Assembly: GCA_964035575.1 (NCBI GenBank) | Contig: OZ037898.1 | Span: 124,001-188,000 of the forward strand | Direction: 5' to 3' | Length of the DNA: 64,000 bases | From: Rhynchopus sp. YZ270_cl-10 | Taxonomy: Eukaryota > Euglenozoa > Diplonemea > Diplonemida > Diplonemidae | Shown: positions 31,779-43,697 of the stretch, piece after piece | How positions within the stretch are numbered: position 1 is the first letter of the stretch | Layout: each line of letters opens with the position of its first letter | The notes under the pieces: model-generated | What the model was told of the DNA's origin: nothing | The model's database searches: none | Seen by the model: the letters and a program-made list of their open reading frames with translations, nothing else | Made by a program: the position numbers and the translations under genes

Positions 31779-33368
31779 GAACTTTCTTTGTTCTTTTGGA
31801 ATAAATAAAACCAAAAAAAAATTGCCCCCCTCTGGGTTACCAGAGAGCAGGGGGGAGGAATGGAGGATGGAGGGGTGGTGGTGGCGGTGAACGACACACA
31901 CTGCTAACAGCCTAGATAAAAACGACAAACCCTTCCCCCACCCTACCAACCTACCCTCCCCTCTCGGGCCTCAGGTCTGTGTATTGTGTGAATCGGTAGT
32001 TTACCATCTGAAAGATGAGACATTGTGTGATTTGAAATCACACAAATCACACAAATCCCTCTCGTGACAGGTGGACCTCAAAAGAATGCTTCACAATCCA
32101 CAAACCCAACATCATATCGTTTTCCCCGCCTGACCCATTCCCCCCCTTTCCCAAGGTTTTCAAAAAAAAAACAAAAAAAAAACACACAAAAAAATCTCAA
32201 GACATAATATGTGCAGGATAATGAATGAGAGGTGGGGGTTTTTTGAATGAAGCTTTTGTTATGTTTGCTTTGTGCTTTTTGTGTTGTTGAGAGGGGACGT
32301 TGGGAGCTTTTATGGGGAAGAGGGATTGTAAAGCTGGAGGAAGGGGAAAAAAAAAAGAGCAAAAAAAAGTAAGAGAGAAGACCAAGACTGGGCCGAACTT
32401 TTCTACCAATATTTTTGAGATTTGCGGGCCGCATTTTTTTGCTTTTTTTTGCTACCAAAACTCAAAATCGGCCTCGCATACCCCCAGAGTTAGGCCCAGC
32501 CCGTGCAAAAGAGAAGGGCAGTGAAATGATGAATGGAGTGATACCTCTCATGCACGTCACATATCACAAAAAAAAAAATGTGGATTTGATAACGTACAGA
32601 AGGCCGCTATGCAGGGTGTGTAAAAAAAACAAAAGCCCTGTCAATGTATATCGTCACAGGCAGTTTATATCTTAGTTTTTTTCTTCTTTTCTTATCACAT
32701 TTTTGTTCGGAGATGGGGAAAGGGAAAGCGTGACTTATTGCATCCTTTTTTTTTGTTCGATCTACCTTTGTGTTTTGCATTTGACACATATCAGCGACTC
32801 CCCTATATGGGTGATGTTGAGTACAGAAAGGAATAGGTTTTATGAGATGCTCCTAAGCCTCTCTGTGCATAGTCACCAAACCGGCACAAGAAAGAAGAAA
32901 AAAAAAATGCCTCAATAAAGAAAAACTGTGGCAATGAAATACACGTCAAAATAGTAACTCTGATAGGCAAGTAAAAAGGAAGAAAAAAAAAAGGGGGGGG
33001 GGGTTTGTTCATTGATTGCTCAATTACCCTGTTGGAGGGAGGGGTGATTGGCGACCGTATCTGAGGAACTATTTCTCCTTTTAAGCTACGCTTTGTAGAT
33101 AAAAAAAAATGGTTCTGTGTACTAGGGTTGTCCACGACTCTTCTCTTGTGTGAAAAAAGGGGAGAAGAAAGACCCAAGACTGAGTCGGTGACTTGCACAA
33201 AAAAGAAAAATCAGTATTTTGATAAAAAATAAAATAAAAGAGAAGTTGAAAAGTTGGTTCATATACTAACTATTCCACTGAATAGAAGGTATAATATAAA
33301 AGTGCAAAACGCCTCACCGGACGCAGGGGCACTCAAAAATTGGTTCACTTTGCTTTCCTCCTGGTGTA
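31546..33368. other. Intergenic region with microsatellite and dispersed repeats
   Basis: No gene. It holds an (AG)n microsatellite (31746-31776), A/T and C-run DNA, a hairpin-repeat variant at 32838-32880, a copy of the ATTGATTGCTCAATTACC repeat (32951-33100), and a segment (33244-33335) related to the GTGCAAACGCCTCACC repeat, next to a Tc1-type insertion. A CATATAC...CTGAATAGAAGGTATA segment near 33258-33290 recurs near 37735-37770. Confidence 0.45.
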
Positions 33369-34767
33369 CAGTGTGACACAGAATTAATGGCCGATGACGA
33401 CATTTTGTAAAAATTGTTATATTATTCTAAAAAATAGGCAAAATTTGACTCATTTCATTGCATTTTCAACTGGCCGTGTATGAAAAGTGTGTGTGTGGGG
33501 AAAATATTAACATGGAAATATCCCTTTTTGGTAAAAAAGGGTGTATGTGTAAAAAAAAAAAATACAGTGTAGCAGTACAAACGAGTGGGTGCACAAAAAT
33601 AAATAGAGCATGCATTAGTATTTTGTGTGCATTCCGTTGGAATTGCGAACTGCGTCTAGGCGTCGTGGCATTGACATGATGTAACGTGCAACGAAGCTAT
33701 TGTCCATCTTGGACCATTCCTTGTTGATGGCACGTTTAAGTGCTGACACGTCTTTGGGCTCCCGTTCGTTGACTGCAGTCTGCAGCTTGGCCCACAGGTT
33801 CTCAATAGGATTGAGATCAGGGGAGTTGCCTGTCCAGTCAGCTTTAGGGAGGAACGAGAAAGGTTGGGAGGAGAGGAATGCTTGAGTAACGTTCGCAGTG
33901 TGGCAGGGTGCCCCATCCTGCTGAAACGTGTAGCTACTGTCAGGCAGGAGTTCTTTTATTTCTTTGAGCGCTTTCTGTAAGACGAGCGTACGGTACTTCT
34001 CTGCATTGAGAGCACCGTCATAGAAATAGAGCTTCGTCTTACCTCTGGTGGTGATTCCTCCCCAGACGTGAACCTTCTGCGTAGCCCTGACCTTATCAAC
34101 GGTTGGGGGCGGCTCATCACCATCTGCAACCCAGACAACATCGTTCTTCTTGCTCACCCGAGAAAAAAGCCAAAAGTCTTTTTCATCGGTGAACATCACC
34201 TTTGACCAGTCGGTGTTTCGATGCGTTTCAGCAAACTCTATCCGGGCAGTGATGTTCTTTTCCGAGAGCTTTGGTTTGCTCTTCGTTTGAACGGGCTTCA
34301 GCCCCTTCTCCTTCAGGCACCTGCGGACACTCTCCCTCGAAATCTGTAGTCGCGACGCTACTTTCCTGCTGAAACCGCTTGCCCCGCATGTGTCTAACCA
34401 CCCTATTCTTAACGGTGTCGGTGGTGGCCGATCTCTTGCGTCCCCTCCCTGGCTTGTCCGAAAAATTCCGCTCTCCAGCGCGGTACTCCTTCACCCACCT
34501 ACCCAAACTCCTCTTCGCAACGTTCAGCAACTCCGCCACCTCATCATGGCTCTTACCGCCAACAACGACTAGCGACGCTGCCTGTAGGCGCAACCCTTCC
34601 CTCGTGGCCTCAGTGTTCACTTTACCCTTAACCATTATATTTTTGCTTTTATTGTGTTCCTGGGCGTAAATATTTTATGTTTTGGGGGTGTTTTGAATAT
34701 GTCCTTGTCAAAATTTGCCGTTTTTTTATAAAATGTCTTCATCGGCCATTAATTCTGTGTCACACTG
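33369..34767 (-). mobile_element. Tc1/mariner-type DNA transposon, complete ends
   Basis: 1,399 bases flanked by TA on both sides (33367-33368, 34768-34769). Inverted ends begin CAGTGTGACACAGAATTAAT and stay nearly identical for over 45 bases, with weaker similarity further in. It contains one interrupted transposase gene on the minus strand. Length, TA target and CAGTG ends are typical of the superfamily. Near-perfect ends and a mostly open transposase suggest a fairly recent insertion. Confidence 0.92.
33615..34635 (-). pseudogene. Tc1/mariner transposase, DD37E type, frameshifted
   Basis: The N-terminal part (34635 leftward, about 85 codons) has a helix-turn-helix (SHDEVAELLNVAKRSLGRWV) and a GRGRKR linker. 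Around 34370-34385 one base has been lost or gained, after which the second HTH and catalytic domain continue in another frame. Catalytic motifs are intact: FTDEKDF, QQDGAPCHT and SPDLNPIENLW. There are 37 residues between the second Asp and the Glu, placing it with DD37E rather than the commoner DD34E elements. With the frameshift this copy is probably inactive unless the shift is a sequencing error. Confidence 0.85.
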
Positions 34768-35202
34768 TATGCTTTATTTATTTTTGTTGTATCGACAAAT
34801 CGCCTACGCAGGTAGGGTCTGACATTTTAGTTTACTTTGAAAACTTGGTTTGTATTAGTGTAGACACCCGAGGATGAACTCCACTATAATTACTTTATTT
34901 TGTGTGAAAAAAAGACACCCGGGGTGTGTGATCCACACAAGCGCACATATAACTTTCTTTTGCTTTGTTCTTCATTCGTTCGAGTGTTGTAAGATGGAAA
35001 AAAAAATGAAAACTTCTTATAGAGAAGAGAGGGGAGTCATGTGTACATGCCTCATGGGTGAGACACACACACACACACTTTTTCAGGACGAACCAAAACC
35101 TACCAAAGGGGGGGCAGCTTCCCCTACACCCCTTATATTAGACACGCAATGTTTTGTGAAATAGTTATTGATGCAGGCACCCCCTCCGACTGACCCACTG
35201 TA

Positions 35203-35390
35203 CACGACGGTGAAGTAAATGACATGACATGTGATTTTTACATGTGATTTACATGTAACTTTTTTAACATGTAAAATGACATGTACGGTAACGTGTATTG
35301 ACCGCAAAAAGGTCAACTGACATGTCACTGCTCTTCACATATCATTTTACATGTAAAGGCACATGTCATGTCATTTACTTCACCGTCGTG
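35203..35390. mobile_element. MITE with perfect 31-bp inverted repeats, inserted at TA
   Basis: Arms 35203-35233 and 35360-35390 are perfect inverted repeats beginning CACGACGGTGAAGTAAATGA. TA flanks both ends. Removing the 188-base element and one TA restores CCCACTGTACGATGCC, the sequence found in intact copies of the surrounding dispersed repeat (51735-51810, 56143-56235). This is therefore a proven insertion with a 2-bp target duplication, consistent with Tc1/mariner-type mobilisation. Confidence 0.9.
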
Positions 35391-36847
35391 TACGATGCCA
35401 GCCCCCGGATGAAAGCGCAAGAAAAAAAAAAATCACTGAATTAGCTGTTGTCCCCTCCGGACAACACGCTTCGCAATGGGAGAGGGACTTGAAACGGAAA
35501 GTGGGTGTTTTGCACAATGAGACAAAGGGGGTAGGCAGACACACAACACATGGCGAGAGAACGGTTTATAAGAGGGCTCTAAGCCTCTGGTGCTTTGTCA
35601 CCTCAATCAGCAACCTATCAAAGCATGCATGTGGCCTACCACCCCCCTCACAGGCAAAACCCCTTTTCCAACAAATTATTCCAAAACAAAAAGTATAAGA
35701 AAATATCCCCAAAAAAGAATCAGTATTCGCAAAACGAAGAAGTCCCCCACCTCCCACCCCCTCCCCTTAACCACCTCCACACACTGCCCTTGAAAAAGAG
35801 CGCCTTTTTTCAGTGTACGGAAAATTTTGAGGTGAATTGACACCTTTTTGTGGGTTTGCCTCTGTAAAAAAGTTGACTTGAAATACAAAGCCCTCTCGTG
35901 AACAGTGTACCTTGGTATGACCGGCTGTTCCAGGGTTGACACCCAACCATGCAGTCCTACAATCCATTTCGTGGTTTACATCTGAAAAAATCACAACAAA
36001 AAAAAAGCAACAAAACGTGGAAGTTACGGATCTAGTTCTACGCCTCCCGAGGTTGCTGACTTTCCCCTTTACCTACGCTGTAATCTGTCGGTCAGAGGAT
36101 TTTATTTTGTAGTGTTTCTAATTTAAAAACAAAAAAAAAAGCCAAATTCACATTACACAAAAAACCCTCACTCCAAAGGCGAAAAAGGCCGTCCAAAAAA
36201 GGCTCAAATTCATTCGTATGTCACGCACATTATATAAAAAGAATAATTTATTTGAAAGATTTGGCAACATCAGCCTCGCTGCTGTACCAAAAAGGATAGG
36301 TACCAACGGTTGGCCACGTGTCAAGGGAAGAACAATATTGTGTCTCACTAATTGAGAGCAGCTTTTGCCAAGTGCTCTTAATTAGTGACCATACGCATCC
36401 GGTATGCCTGAAGTTTAAAGGGGGAAAACTTGAAGAGACAGAAATAGAAACTTAACACTCATCACACGATAAAAACCCATGGGAGACAGGGTGTGGTGAA
36501 ACGCACAACAACCTCGACCTGTTTTGGTGAGGAGTGGGCTCTGCAGCGCGGTTCGTCCCTAGAACGCAAAAGTGTGTTCAAAGTGCGTTGTTTCTATTTC
36601 CTCCTTCATTTCATGAGGTGACAAGAAGAAAAAAACACACAAAACGGGAAAAGGAGAAGGGGAGGGGGAGGTACAACATGCCTATTGCTAAACCAAGCAA
36701 AAAAAAAACCCCCCCGTTTTTTCGGGCCCCGGGTTTTTTTACGGGTTTTCCAGGTGGGTTTAGGTGAATTTTTGGGGTAAACCCGAGGTTAGCAGTAGGT
36801 GTGCAGTACAACACAAAAAAAAAAAAAAAATACTAATACACCGGCAT

Positions 36848-36940
36848 CGTAAAAAGTAATCGACCGTACTAATGTTCGACCTTTTCAGGATTTTTTCCCT
36901 GGAAGTTCGACCTTGTATTTACGGTCGAACATTTTTTACG
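36848..36940. repeat. Palindromic MITE-like element
   Basis: About 21-bp imperfect inverted ends (CGTAAAAAGTAATCGACCGTA and its counterpart ending TTTTTTACG) around a 50-base centre that repeats GTTCGACC. No coding capacity and no clear target duplication. Confidence 0.5.
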
Positions 36941-38842
36941 AAAACGGCAATTTGTTCCCGGGTGAACGGGTTGTTTCGCCCAACATCCCAAGCGTTTTCT
37001 TTTATTTATTCTTTTCTTTTTTTTCGGAAACCCAGGTGATGGGGGTGAAAGGGGAAGATGGGGAAGTTTTTTTTTTTTTTGGAGCACGACGGGCAGTAGT
37101 CATGGGTACTACATTAGTGAAACCACTAATGTCGTAACGACTGGTTGCTAAACTCCGATATGATATCGTAAAACTAGTCGTAAAACACTTGGTCATTTGG
37201 ACATCTTATTGTAGTGCACTAATAGCAACCCTCCTGACTAGCCCGCCATGAGTAATCGACGAAGTGTGCAGAAAAACGGGGCTTTTTTTTCTCTGTGGGG
37301 TTCAAAAAATCAACACAAAAAAAAAAAAAAAAAAAGGCCCCCCTCCCACACACAACACAACACACCGCCGCCTACGTGAGACAAAGACGCTCTGGTAGGA
37401 TGAATCTCTCTCATACGATCGATTGCGACTCTCGGAAATAATAGTTGGGATAACAAAAAATCAACAACAAAATAAAAAAGCTTTGCAAGATGCCCCGAAG
37501 CCTCTGGGGCTGGTATACCTGAACAAAAATAAAACAAAATAAAACAGAAAAAAACTGCAACGACACTCGCAAAAAGAACAACCCACATACCAGCACGCTA
37601 GGCGTATCGAAAATCCATCGCCTGGGGGAGGGAAACCAGTGGGATGGTGTGCAGGGCAATAGTAAGACCATGTGTATGAATATGTCTGGTCATACAGCAA
37701 TAATGACGAAATCCGATGTCTTTTTAAAGTTGTTTCATATACGGATCTATTCTACTGAATAGAAGGTATAGGGTACACTAAATGTACCCTTCTTATAGAA
37801 CGCATTCGAAAAGAAAAGTGTCATTTGTCGTTCCCTCACCCCTTCTTTGTAGTTATTTGATGCGGTGAAAAATCAAAAAAAGGTTTGACGGTGCTGTGAA
37901 GTTGTTGCAAAACACACACATTAAAATGGATTCATATTTTCCAAAAATTGTTCAAAAAAAGCAAACAAAACTAAACAAAACTAAAAATGCACGCAAAACA
38001 AAAAAGGAATACTTGAGAGATGCTATGCACCGTTTTGCCACTGTTTGAAAAAAAAAAAAGCAAACAATGTTTACATTATGTATAATACGATTGAATAGGT
38101 GCAGTTTCCGCTCTTTTCCGCATAACAAAGAGGGGTTTTGCTAGGAACGGTAAAAAATGCGGAAACGCCCTCTTTTCAGCCATGTCATTTTTTTTTTTTG
38201 GCAATTTGGTAGATTTGTGTAGTTGCCACACAGACAGTCTTCACAAAGACCCTCCCCCCCGAGAGGTACGGCACCAAAAGGATGCCAGGGCATAGACTAT
38301 TCACTGGTCAGCTACAGTTTTGTGTAGACGGGCCAGGCCTTGGATTGTCATGTTAGTCTCGACCCCCCCCTATGATGTCCCTTCTACCTGTGGAGCTACC
38401 ACAGCACAGAAGCGAGTTCAGGGCTCGGTTTTTCGGTCAAGTAAATTTTAAAAAAAAGCAAAAAATACGCACAAAAAAAAGGGGATAAATGAACAGTTGA
38501 TATCAAATAAAAGCCCCCCAATCCGCACTTTACTACACCGAGAGTAGTGATGGCATAAAAAGTGTATTAAAAAAAAAAAACGATCCCCACCTAAAAACTA
38601 CTAAACGGGGTGAACACCAGTTGATTTTGCAACGGGCATTGTTTTAAAAAACAAGAAGAAAAAGAAGAAAAAAAACACGCATGAGCAGGCAAAAGGTTGG
38701 GAACAGTGTGGCACATTGCTTTCTCACTCGTGACGATATTTTTTGTTTTTTTTTGACCCAACGCCATCACCACAACAAAAATAAAAAACAAAAGTTTATA
38801 AGATGAACCTACTAATGAACTTAGTCACCGACCTAAGAGAAA

Positions 38843-38972
38843 ATAGTAGGATCGGTAGGTAAACGGAAAAAAGGTTTTTTCCATTGATTGCTCAATTACC
38901 CTGTTGGAGGGAGGGGGTGATTGGCGACCGTATCTGAGGAACTATTTCTCCTTTTAAGCTACGCTTTGTAGA
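38843..38972 (+). repeat. Dispersed repeat I: ATTGATTGCTCAATTACC family
   Basis: About 130 bases, of which some 90 are almost identical in three copies: ATTGATTGCTCAATTACC, CTGTTGGAGGG, GTGATTGGCGACCGTATCTG, AGGAACTATTTCTCCTTTTA and GCTACGCTTTGTAG. Other copies at 32951-33100 and 39073-39210. The leading part, AGTAACTCTGATAGG, is less conserved. All have the same orientation. Confidence 0.8.
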
Positions 38973-39235
38973 TAAAAAAAAACCCCCCCCTACCCCGAAA
39001 AAAATTGGGAGAGTTGACACGCAGATTCGGGGCGGGAAGAGGGTGTGTTGGTTCGACGGGACTATAGAAAAAATAGTAACTCTGATAGGTAAAGTAAAAG
39101 GGGAAAAAAAGGGTTTTTTTCATTGATTGCTCGATTACCCTGTTGGAGGGGGTGATTGGCGACCGTATCTGAGGAACTATTTCTCCTTTTAAACTACGCT
39201 TTTGTAGGTATTAAAAACAACAACAAAAAAAAGGG

Positions 39236-39302
39236 TGAAGTTGATAGTGCAAAACGCCTCTAGGAAGTAGGGCACTGACACTCCGTGGGGTTGCCGAACC
39301 CA
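39236..39302 (+). repeat. Dispersed repeat H: ACTGACACTCCGTGGG family
   Basis: About 65 bases: GTTGATAGTGCAAAACGCCT, then GGCACTGACACTCCGT and a TGCCGAAC end. Others at 47158-47240 and 57650-57745. The start resembles repeat D. Confidence 0.65.
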
Positions 39303-40113
39303 AAAACAAAAAAAAAAAAAAAGGTTCATTGGTTTAGTGTAGCCATTCAGACTGTCTTCAGCATTTAAAAAAAGAGAAGTTGAAAGTGCAAACGCCTCAC
39401 CATTCATCCACCGACACAGGCACTGTCTTTCTGGATGAAAAAAGGGGGAAATGGAATATATGCCTCACCGTGCATACACATAGTTGAAGGGGAAAAAAAA
39501 GGGGTGGAAGGAAGACATGCAGGCTGATGAACGTAAGATGGGTCAAAAGAAGGAGAGGGAGGCAAAATAAGAAGAAAAAATTAAAAATCATAAAACGAGC
39601 CTCGATAAAATAGTAACACGCAAAAAAAAAAAAAAAAAATTGAGGGGAAATAAAGAGGTTTTTTTTTTGTAAGATGAACCCAAGCTCTCTCGTGCTTGAT
39701 CACCCTTAGTTTACCAGACGAATCCCAGACCAAACCTAAAACCGAAAAATACGTAACAAAAAGGAATCAAAGATTTTTTTTTTGAAAACCTAGGTTAGTT
39801 GAACAAAGCAAAAAAGACACCCCCATCCCCTACAAAAAAAACCCCCCCCTGCAAACCCTAGTATCTTGTTTCTTCCCTCTCCCCTCCTCCCCTCCCTTCC
39901 CCCTTTACCAGAAATACATCAAAAAAGCATTTCGGTTCCGATTAATGGCTTTGCATAATAAAAGGGCTTTTTTCATACTCCTTTTATCCCACCATTTTTT
40001 TTTGAAAACTTGTATTAGTGTAGCCATCCTAGAGTGTGCTCCACTATTTATTCTGTACTCCTTTTTTTAAAACGATTTTGGAGTTGACAGAAAGGTTCTC
40101 TCCTTTCCTCTAC

Positions 40114-40147
40114 ACCTCCACCTCCACCTCCACCTCCACCTCCACCT
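40114..40147. repeat. CTCCAC hexamer microsatellite
   Basis: About five and a half tandem CTCCAC units, ending 94 bases from the stop codon of the 575-residue membrane protein, in its probable 3' UTR. Confidence 0.8.
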
Positions 40148-40240
40148 ACACCCCATCAATTTCCTTCGCACTTCACCTTGATTTACCCCATCTTCTCCAC
40201 CCTCACTTTCACCCCACCCCCCTCCTTCTCCCCCTCTTTT

Positions 40241-41968
40241 TCACTCCGCCGTAATAATCTGTTCAGGGAAGAAGAGAATCCCCTCCCCCCCATGAGGTGT
40301 GGGAGGAGGCATATCTATGTCAACTTCCTTCATTTCACTCTCGAGGATCGGGGCGTTGAGAGGGAAGGCACCTGCATCACCACAACCTGCACTGACCCCA
40401 ACAGTGCCAAGCTCTTCCCGCTTTGCCCTCCTTGAACACCCTCCACTACACCAAGGCAACACCTTTAACCCCTTCTTTTTCCGTATTTTCCGCCACATTA
40501 ACGCACCAAACAATACCCCAACAATCATCGCCCCATATACACAATACAACCACACCTCTGCGGGAACCAACGCACGCGGTGGGTCTGTCATCTCCACTTC
40601 TGGTTCTGAAGTGTTTTTTGGTAAAGTTGTGCTAGGCGCCAACGAAGGCGGTAAAGGTTGCGTTGTGTTGTCTAAAATGGTAGGTCCAAATGGGGTGCGG
40701 GTTGGTATGTAAGGATACGGTGTGGCCAGAGTATTTTCATCCAAACTGTCTTTTATTTGAGCGTGAAACATTCCGTGGTCTGTGACAACAACGAGAAGAT
40801 CCCCCATGATTGCGATATCGTTCATCCTCATCACCTCACACCCTGTCAGCGGAATCCCTGCAGCGATCGCCAATGTACACGGCCGAAGAATCTCAAAGGG
40901 GTACTCCCAGAGTCCGTTACCGTCGCCATTTCTTTTGAATATGACGACCACAGGCCCGGTGTCGTCCTCTGCGAGAGATGCAACGATCCCTGATGTGTTC
41001 GAACTCACCTTAACAGCACGCCAATTGGTTAACAGACCCAGACGGAATCCGAATTGAAGAATTTCTGGTGTACCAGAGGACAGATGGATGTCGAGGACAG
41101 TGAGAAAAGGGGCCTGCGCATAAGAGATGTACACAAGGTCGCGTGCACTGTCGCCGGCAAAGCTGACAACGAAGTTCGCCCAGCCAGCGACGACTGTGTG
41201 GAGGGACACTATTTGCATTTCATCATTGATCGTACGGTCAACCCCAATGAACACCGCTCGAAAGACCCCACCGCTGAGGACAAAAAGATAGCACTCCAGA
41301 GCCTCGTTGCATTGTACCTGCATTGATAAGAAGGCAGGCGAAAAGCGCTCAAATTGGAGCGAGCTGTAGATGGTGCCGCAGTTCTTTGTGATAGCGTTTA
41401 TTGTAACTAGGCCATTTGCGTCAATCTTAATCAACACATTTTGTTTGATAGGATGCACTGCGAGCTGCTCTAAATTGTACACTTCAGGGACCTCTGTTTC
41501 GCACGCCAGCTCCGCACTTCCTCCGGTAAAGATATCAGCATTCAGCTTCGCTTTGTATGTGCGCAAATGAAAGACCCCTTTCGCATTGGTGAACAGTGCA
41601 GACACTAAAGGATAGTGCACGACGTACATATGAATGACAGCGTCTTCCGTGTTGTCACCGAGAAACACTGAAATATGCGCCAAGGCAACCGGAGGGTCGA
41701 TCTGAACAAGAGAACCGCACACCATTGGAGCAGGGCAAGGGAGGCCTGCCCACATGAAGGTGGGTTGTGCGGGGTCGAAGTAGATGAAGCGCATGTCGTG
41801 CATGGCAGGCATGAGGTCGTCCTCCACCTTCTTGACCCATTCATACGACGTCTGCAACCCCGCTACACTGCACAACGAACACAACAGAAGCAGCAACAGA
41901 GAGCGTGAAAGCGGGTCATGCCGATGCCTGCCTGAGGAGAGCGCGCGCACCTGACGCTGCATCAACAT
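40241..41968 (-). CDS. Type I membrane protein, unknown function, paralogue 1
   Basis: Single exon, 575 residues; the start could also be Met3. A hydrophobic signal sequence (about 22-38, LLLLLLCSLCSVAG) precedes an extracellular region of about 430 residues, rich in beta-type segments with a CYLFVLSGGVF motif. That may form a propeller-like fold, but I do not recognise it. A Pro/Thr-rich stalk with N-glycosylation sequons follows, then a transmembrane helix 472-492 (VWLYCVYGAMIVGVLFGALMW), a basic KIRKKKG stop-transfer and a Cys-containing cytoplasmic tail. Stalk, helix, juxtamembrane Cys cluster and tail end match the protein at 52534-54876, so both form a family of probable surface proteins. 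Neither is tandem with the other. Confidence 0.75.
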   Translation of the reverse strand: MLMQRQVRALSSGRHRHDPLSRSLLLLLLCSLCSVAGLQTSYEWVKKVEDDLMPAMHDMRFIYFDPAQPTFMWAGLPCPAPMVCGSLVQIDPPVALAHISVFLGDNTEDAVIHMYVVHYPLVSALFTNAKGVFHLRTYKAKLNADIFTGGSAELACETEVPEVYNLEQLAVHPIKQNVLIKIDANGLVTINAITKNCGTIYSSLQFERFSPAFLSMQVQCNEALECYLFVLSGGVFRAVFIGVDRTINDEMQIVSLHTVVAGWANFVVSFAGDSARDLVYISYAQAPFLTVLDIHLSSGTPEILQFGFRLGLLTNWRAVKVSSNTSGIVASLAEDDTGPVVVIFKRNGDGNGLWEYPFEILRPCTLAIAAGIPLTGCEVMRMNDIAIMGDLLVVVTDHGMFHAQIKDSLDENTLATPYPYIPTRTPFGPTILDNTTQPLPPSLAPSTTLPKNTSEPEVEMTDPPRALVPAEVWLYCVYGAMIVGVLFGALMWRKIRKKKGLKVLPWCSGGCSRRAKREELGTVGVSAGCGDAGAFPLNAPILESEMKEVDIDMPPPTPHGGEGILFFPEQIITAE

Positions 41969-43664
41969 GAGAGCGCAGCAGCCACGCCCCCACGACAGGG
42001 GGCTGTGGGAAGCGGGGCTCTCAGCAGGCCTCCCCCACAGCCTGGTGCAAGGCTCGCCGTGTAATGCACCTTTACGCCTTTTTCCTTAAAGGGGGGGAAA
42101 GAGGGGGGGAAGAGAGAAGTAGAGATGTGTGTGTGTTGTTCTGTGTTTTTGTGCTGTTTTTTGGAGGGGAAATAGTACAACCACGGATGTAGCGTAGAGA
42201 AAAAGAGAGAAGAGAGAAGAGAAAAAAAAAGGTTTATAAGATCATCCTAAGCCTCTAGTCTTAGTCACCTTCCTCACCAGAGAAAAGAGAGGAGACGACA
42301 GACACCCCGGCCATCCTGGTAACGGCGTAAAAGGAAGCATTGGGGAAAATGAAGGTGTGCATCACATAGTAGGATACGATGTGGTGAGTGTACTCTAAGT
42401 CGAACACAATCAACAAATGCTGTGCGAAGCACCAACAGATCTAGCGGGGGAAAAAAAACACAGTCTGTCAAGGAAAACGGACTCTTGAAACTTTGTAGTG
42501 ACATGAGAGGTTAGAAGGTGGGAGGCTGTAGAATCCTAGTAGAAGTTGCGCGAAAAAAAGCACAGCGATCAAAGGTTCTATAACAAAGGGTTGTTGTGGA
42601 ATAGTGGGTGCAAAGCTTGCATCAGATGAGCGCATACAACAGCGGGTAAAAATGAGGAGAGATTCAGAGTGGTTTGAATTGAAAAAGGGGAGGAAAAAAG
42701 GGGGTGGGTGGGAGGGAGAGATGTTCGCTTTCCTGACGATGAGTAAAAATAATAAATGGGCAAGCAAGAAAAAAAAAAAATGGAAATAGGGCCAAAAGAA
42801 AGAAGAAAAAAAAAACGAGAAAGAGGGGCTGTAAAAAAAGAGGTCATTTTTTTATATCCCTGTAAAATCAATAACAGAGGGGTCGCTACCAAAATTCATT
42901 CTTCGTTTCTTGATAAATTGTTTGGAGTTTGCCTCGGTTGTGTTGCCACAGTTTGTGCAAATCTCCACTTTCTTTTTTTTTTTTGACCACAGACATGCCC
43001 TCTCATAATTCCTGTTCTCCCTTTTGCACCCTAAAAACCCCCCCTTCTCCCTCAACTATAGAACTCGAGTGGACATGAAACACATAATTTTTTTTTATGT
43101 TGGATGAGACAAGAAGTAAGTAATACAACTTCGAGCCAAGATTTTTTTTTGCAGATTTTTTTTTTTTTTCCATTTTCACTCACATTTCCTCGGATATGAG
43201 ACACACAAAAAAGAAAAAATTAAAAAAGGGGAGTCGGAAGAATAGGGAAAATCTGATAGGTGGAAATATGCACCAAAAGGGGAGGAGGGTGGGAACCTAA
43301 CACGGAATATGGGGAAAAGAAAGTGGGAGGGAAGGAAAAAAGAGAAGAAGAAAAGAGAAAAAAAAGAGAGAAAAAACACTTTTGAAAGGATTTGAAACGT
43401 ACCTCTTTTGTCGCTGTGCGGGCAGAATACATACACACACACACAAAACCCATAAAAAAAAATTGAATAAAAAAAAATTAAAGATAAACAAAACGTAGTT
43501 CACGCACTTTTTTGTACCTGGGGAGACACTCTCACTCCACACACAAACCCCTTCCCTATTTGCCCTACCAAAGGAATGGGAAACCGGACACTCGATGAAG
43601 ACTATGGGGATTGGGAGACAGAAGGGGGGATGGGTGGGGGGGGTGTTGAAAAATGCTGCCACAC

Positions 43665-43665
<1 letters not shown>

Positions 43666-43696
<31 letters not shown>
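43666..43696. repeat. Poly(A) run of 31 bases
   Basis: The longest homopolymer in the window; many others of 10-20 A or T occur in the gene-free regions. Its length may be affected by sequencing error. Confidence 0.85.

Positions 43697-43697
<1 letters not shown>

Larger units (their letters stand above)
34768..40240. other. Long gene-free, repeat-dense region
   Basis: 5.5 kb without a convincing gene. Contents: TTAGTGTAGACACCC repeat (34842-34890), a split dispersed repeat containing a MITE (35165-35425), hairpin repeats (35566-35605, 38795-38835, 39670-39710), CTTGAAATACAAAGCCCTC repeat (35874-35995), a 180-base repeat (36441-36623), palindromes (36848-36940; CATTAGTG/CACTAATG at 37108-37128), two copies of the ATTGATTGCTCAATTACC repeat (38843-38972, 39073-39210), a GC-richer unique block (38225-38435) and a CTCCAC tandem repeat (40114-40147). 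Homopolymers of 8-17 bases are frequent. Confidence 0.5.

Noticed and set aside
37100-37260. TIR transposon suggested by CATTAGTG/CACTAATG and GGTTGCTA/TAGCAACC pairs
   Set aside because: The pairs do not nest to give common ends and no target duplication is visible, so it was left as a palindrome only.
39035-39065. tRNA B-box-like GGTTCGACGGG
   Set aside because: No matching A box or cloverleaf arms around it. No tRNA was found anywhere in the window.
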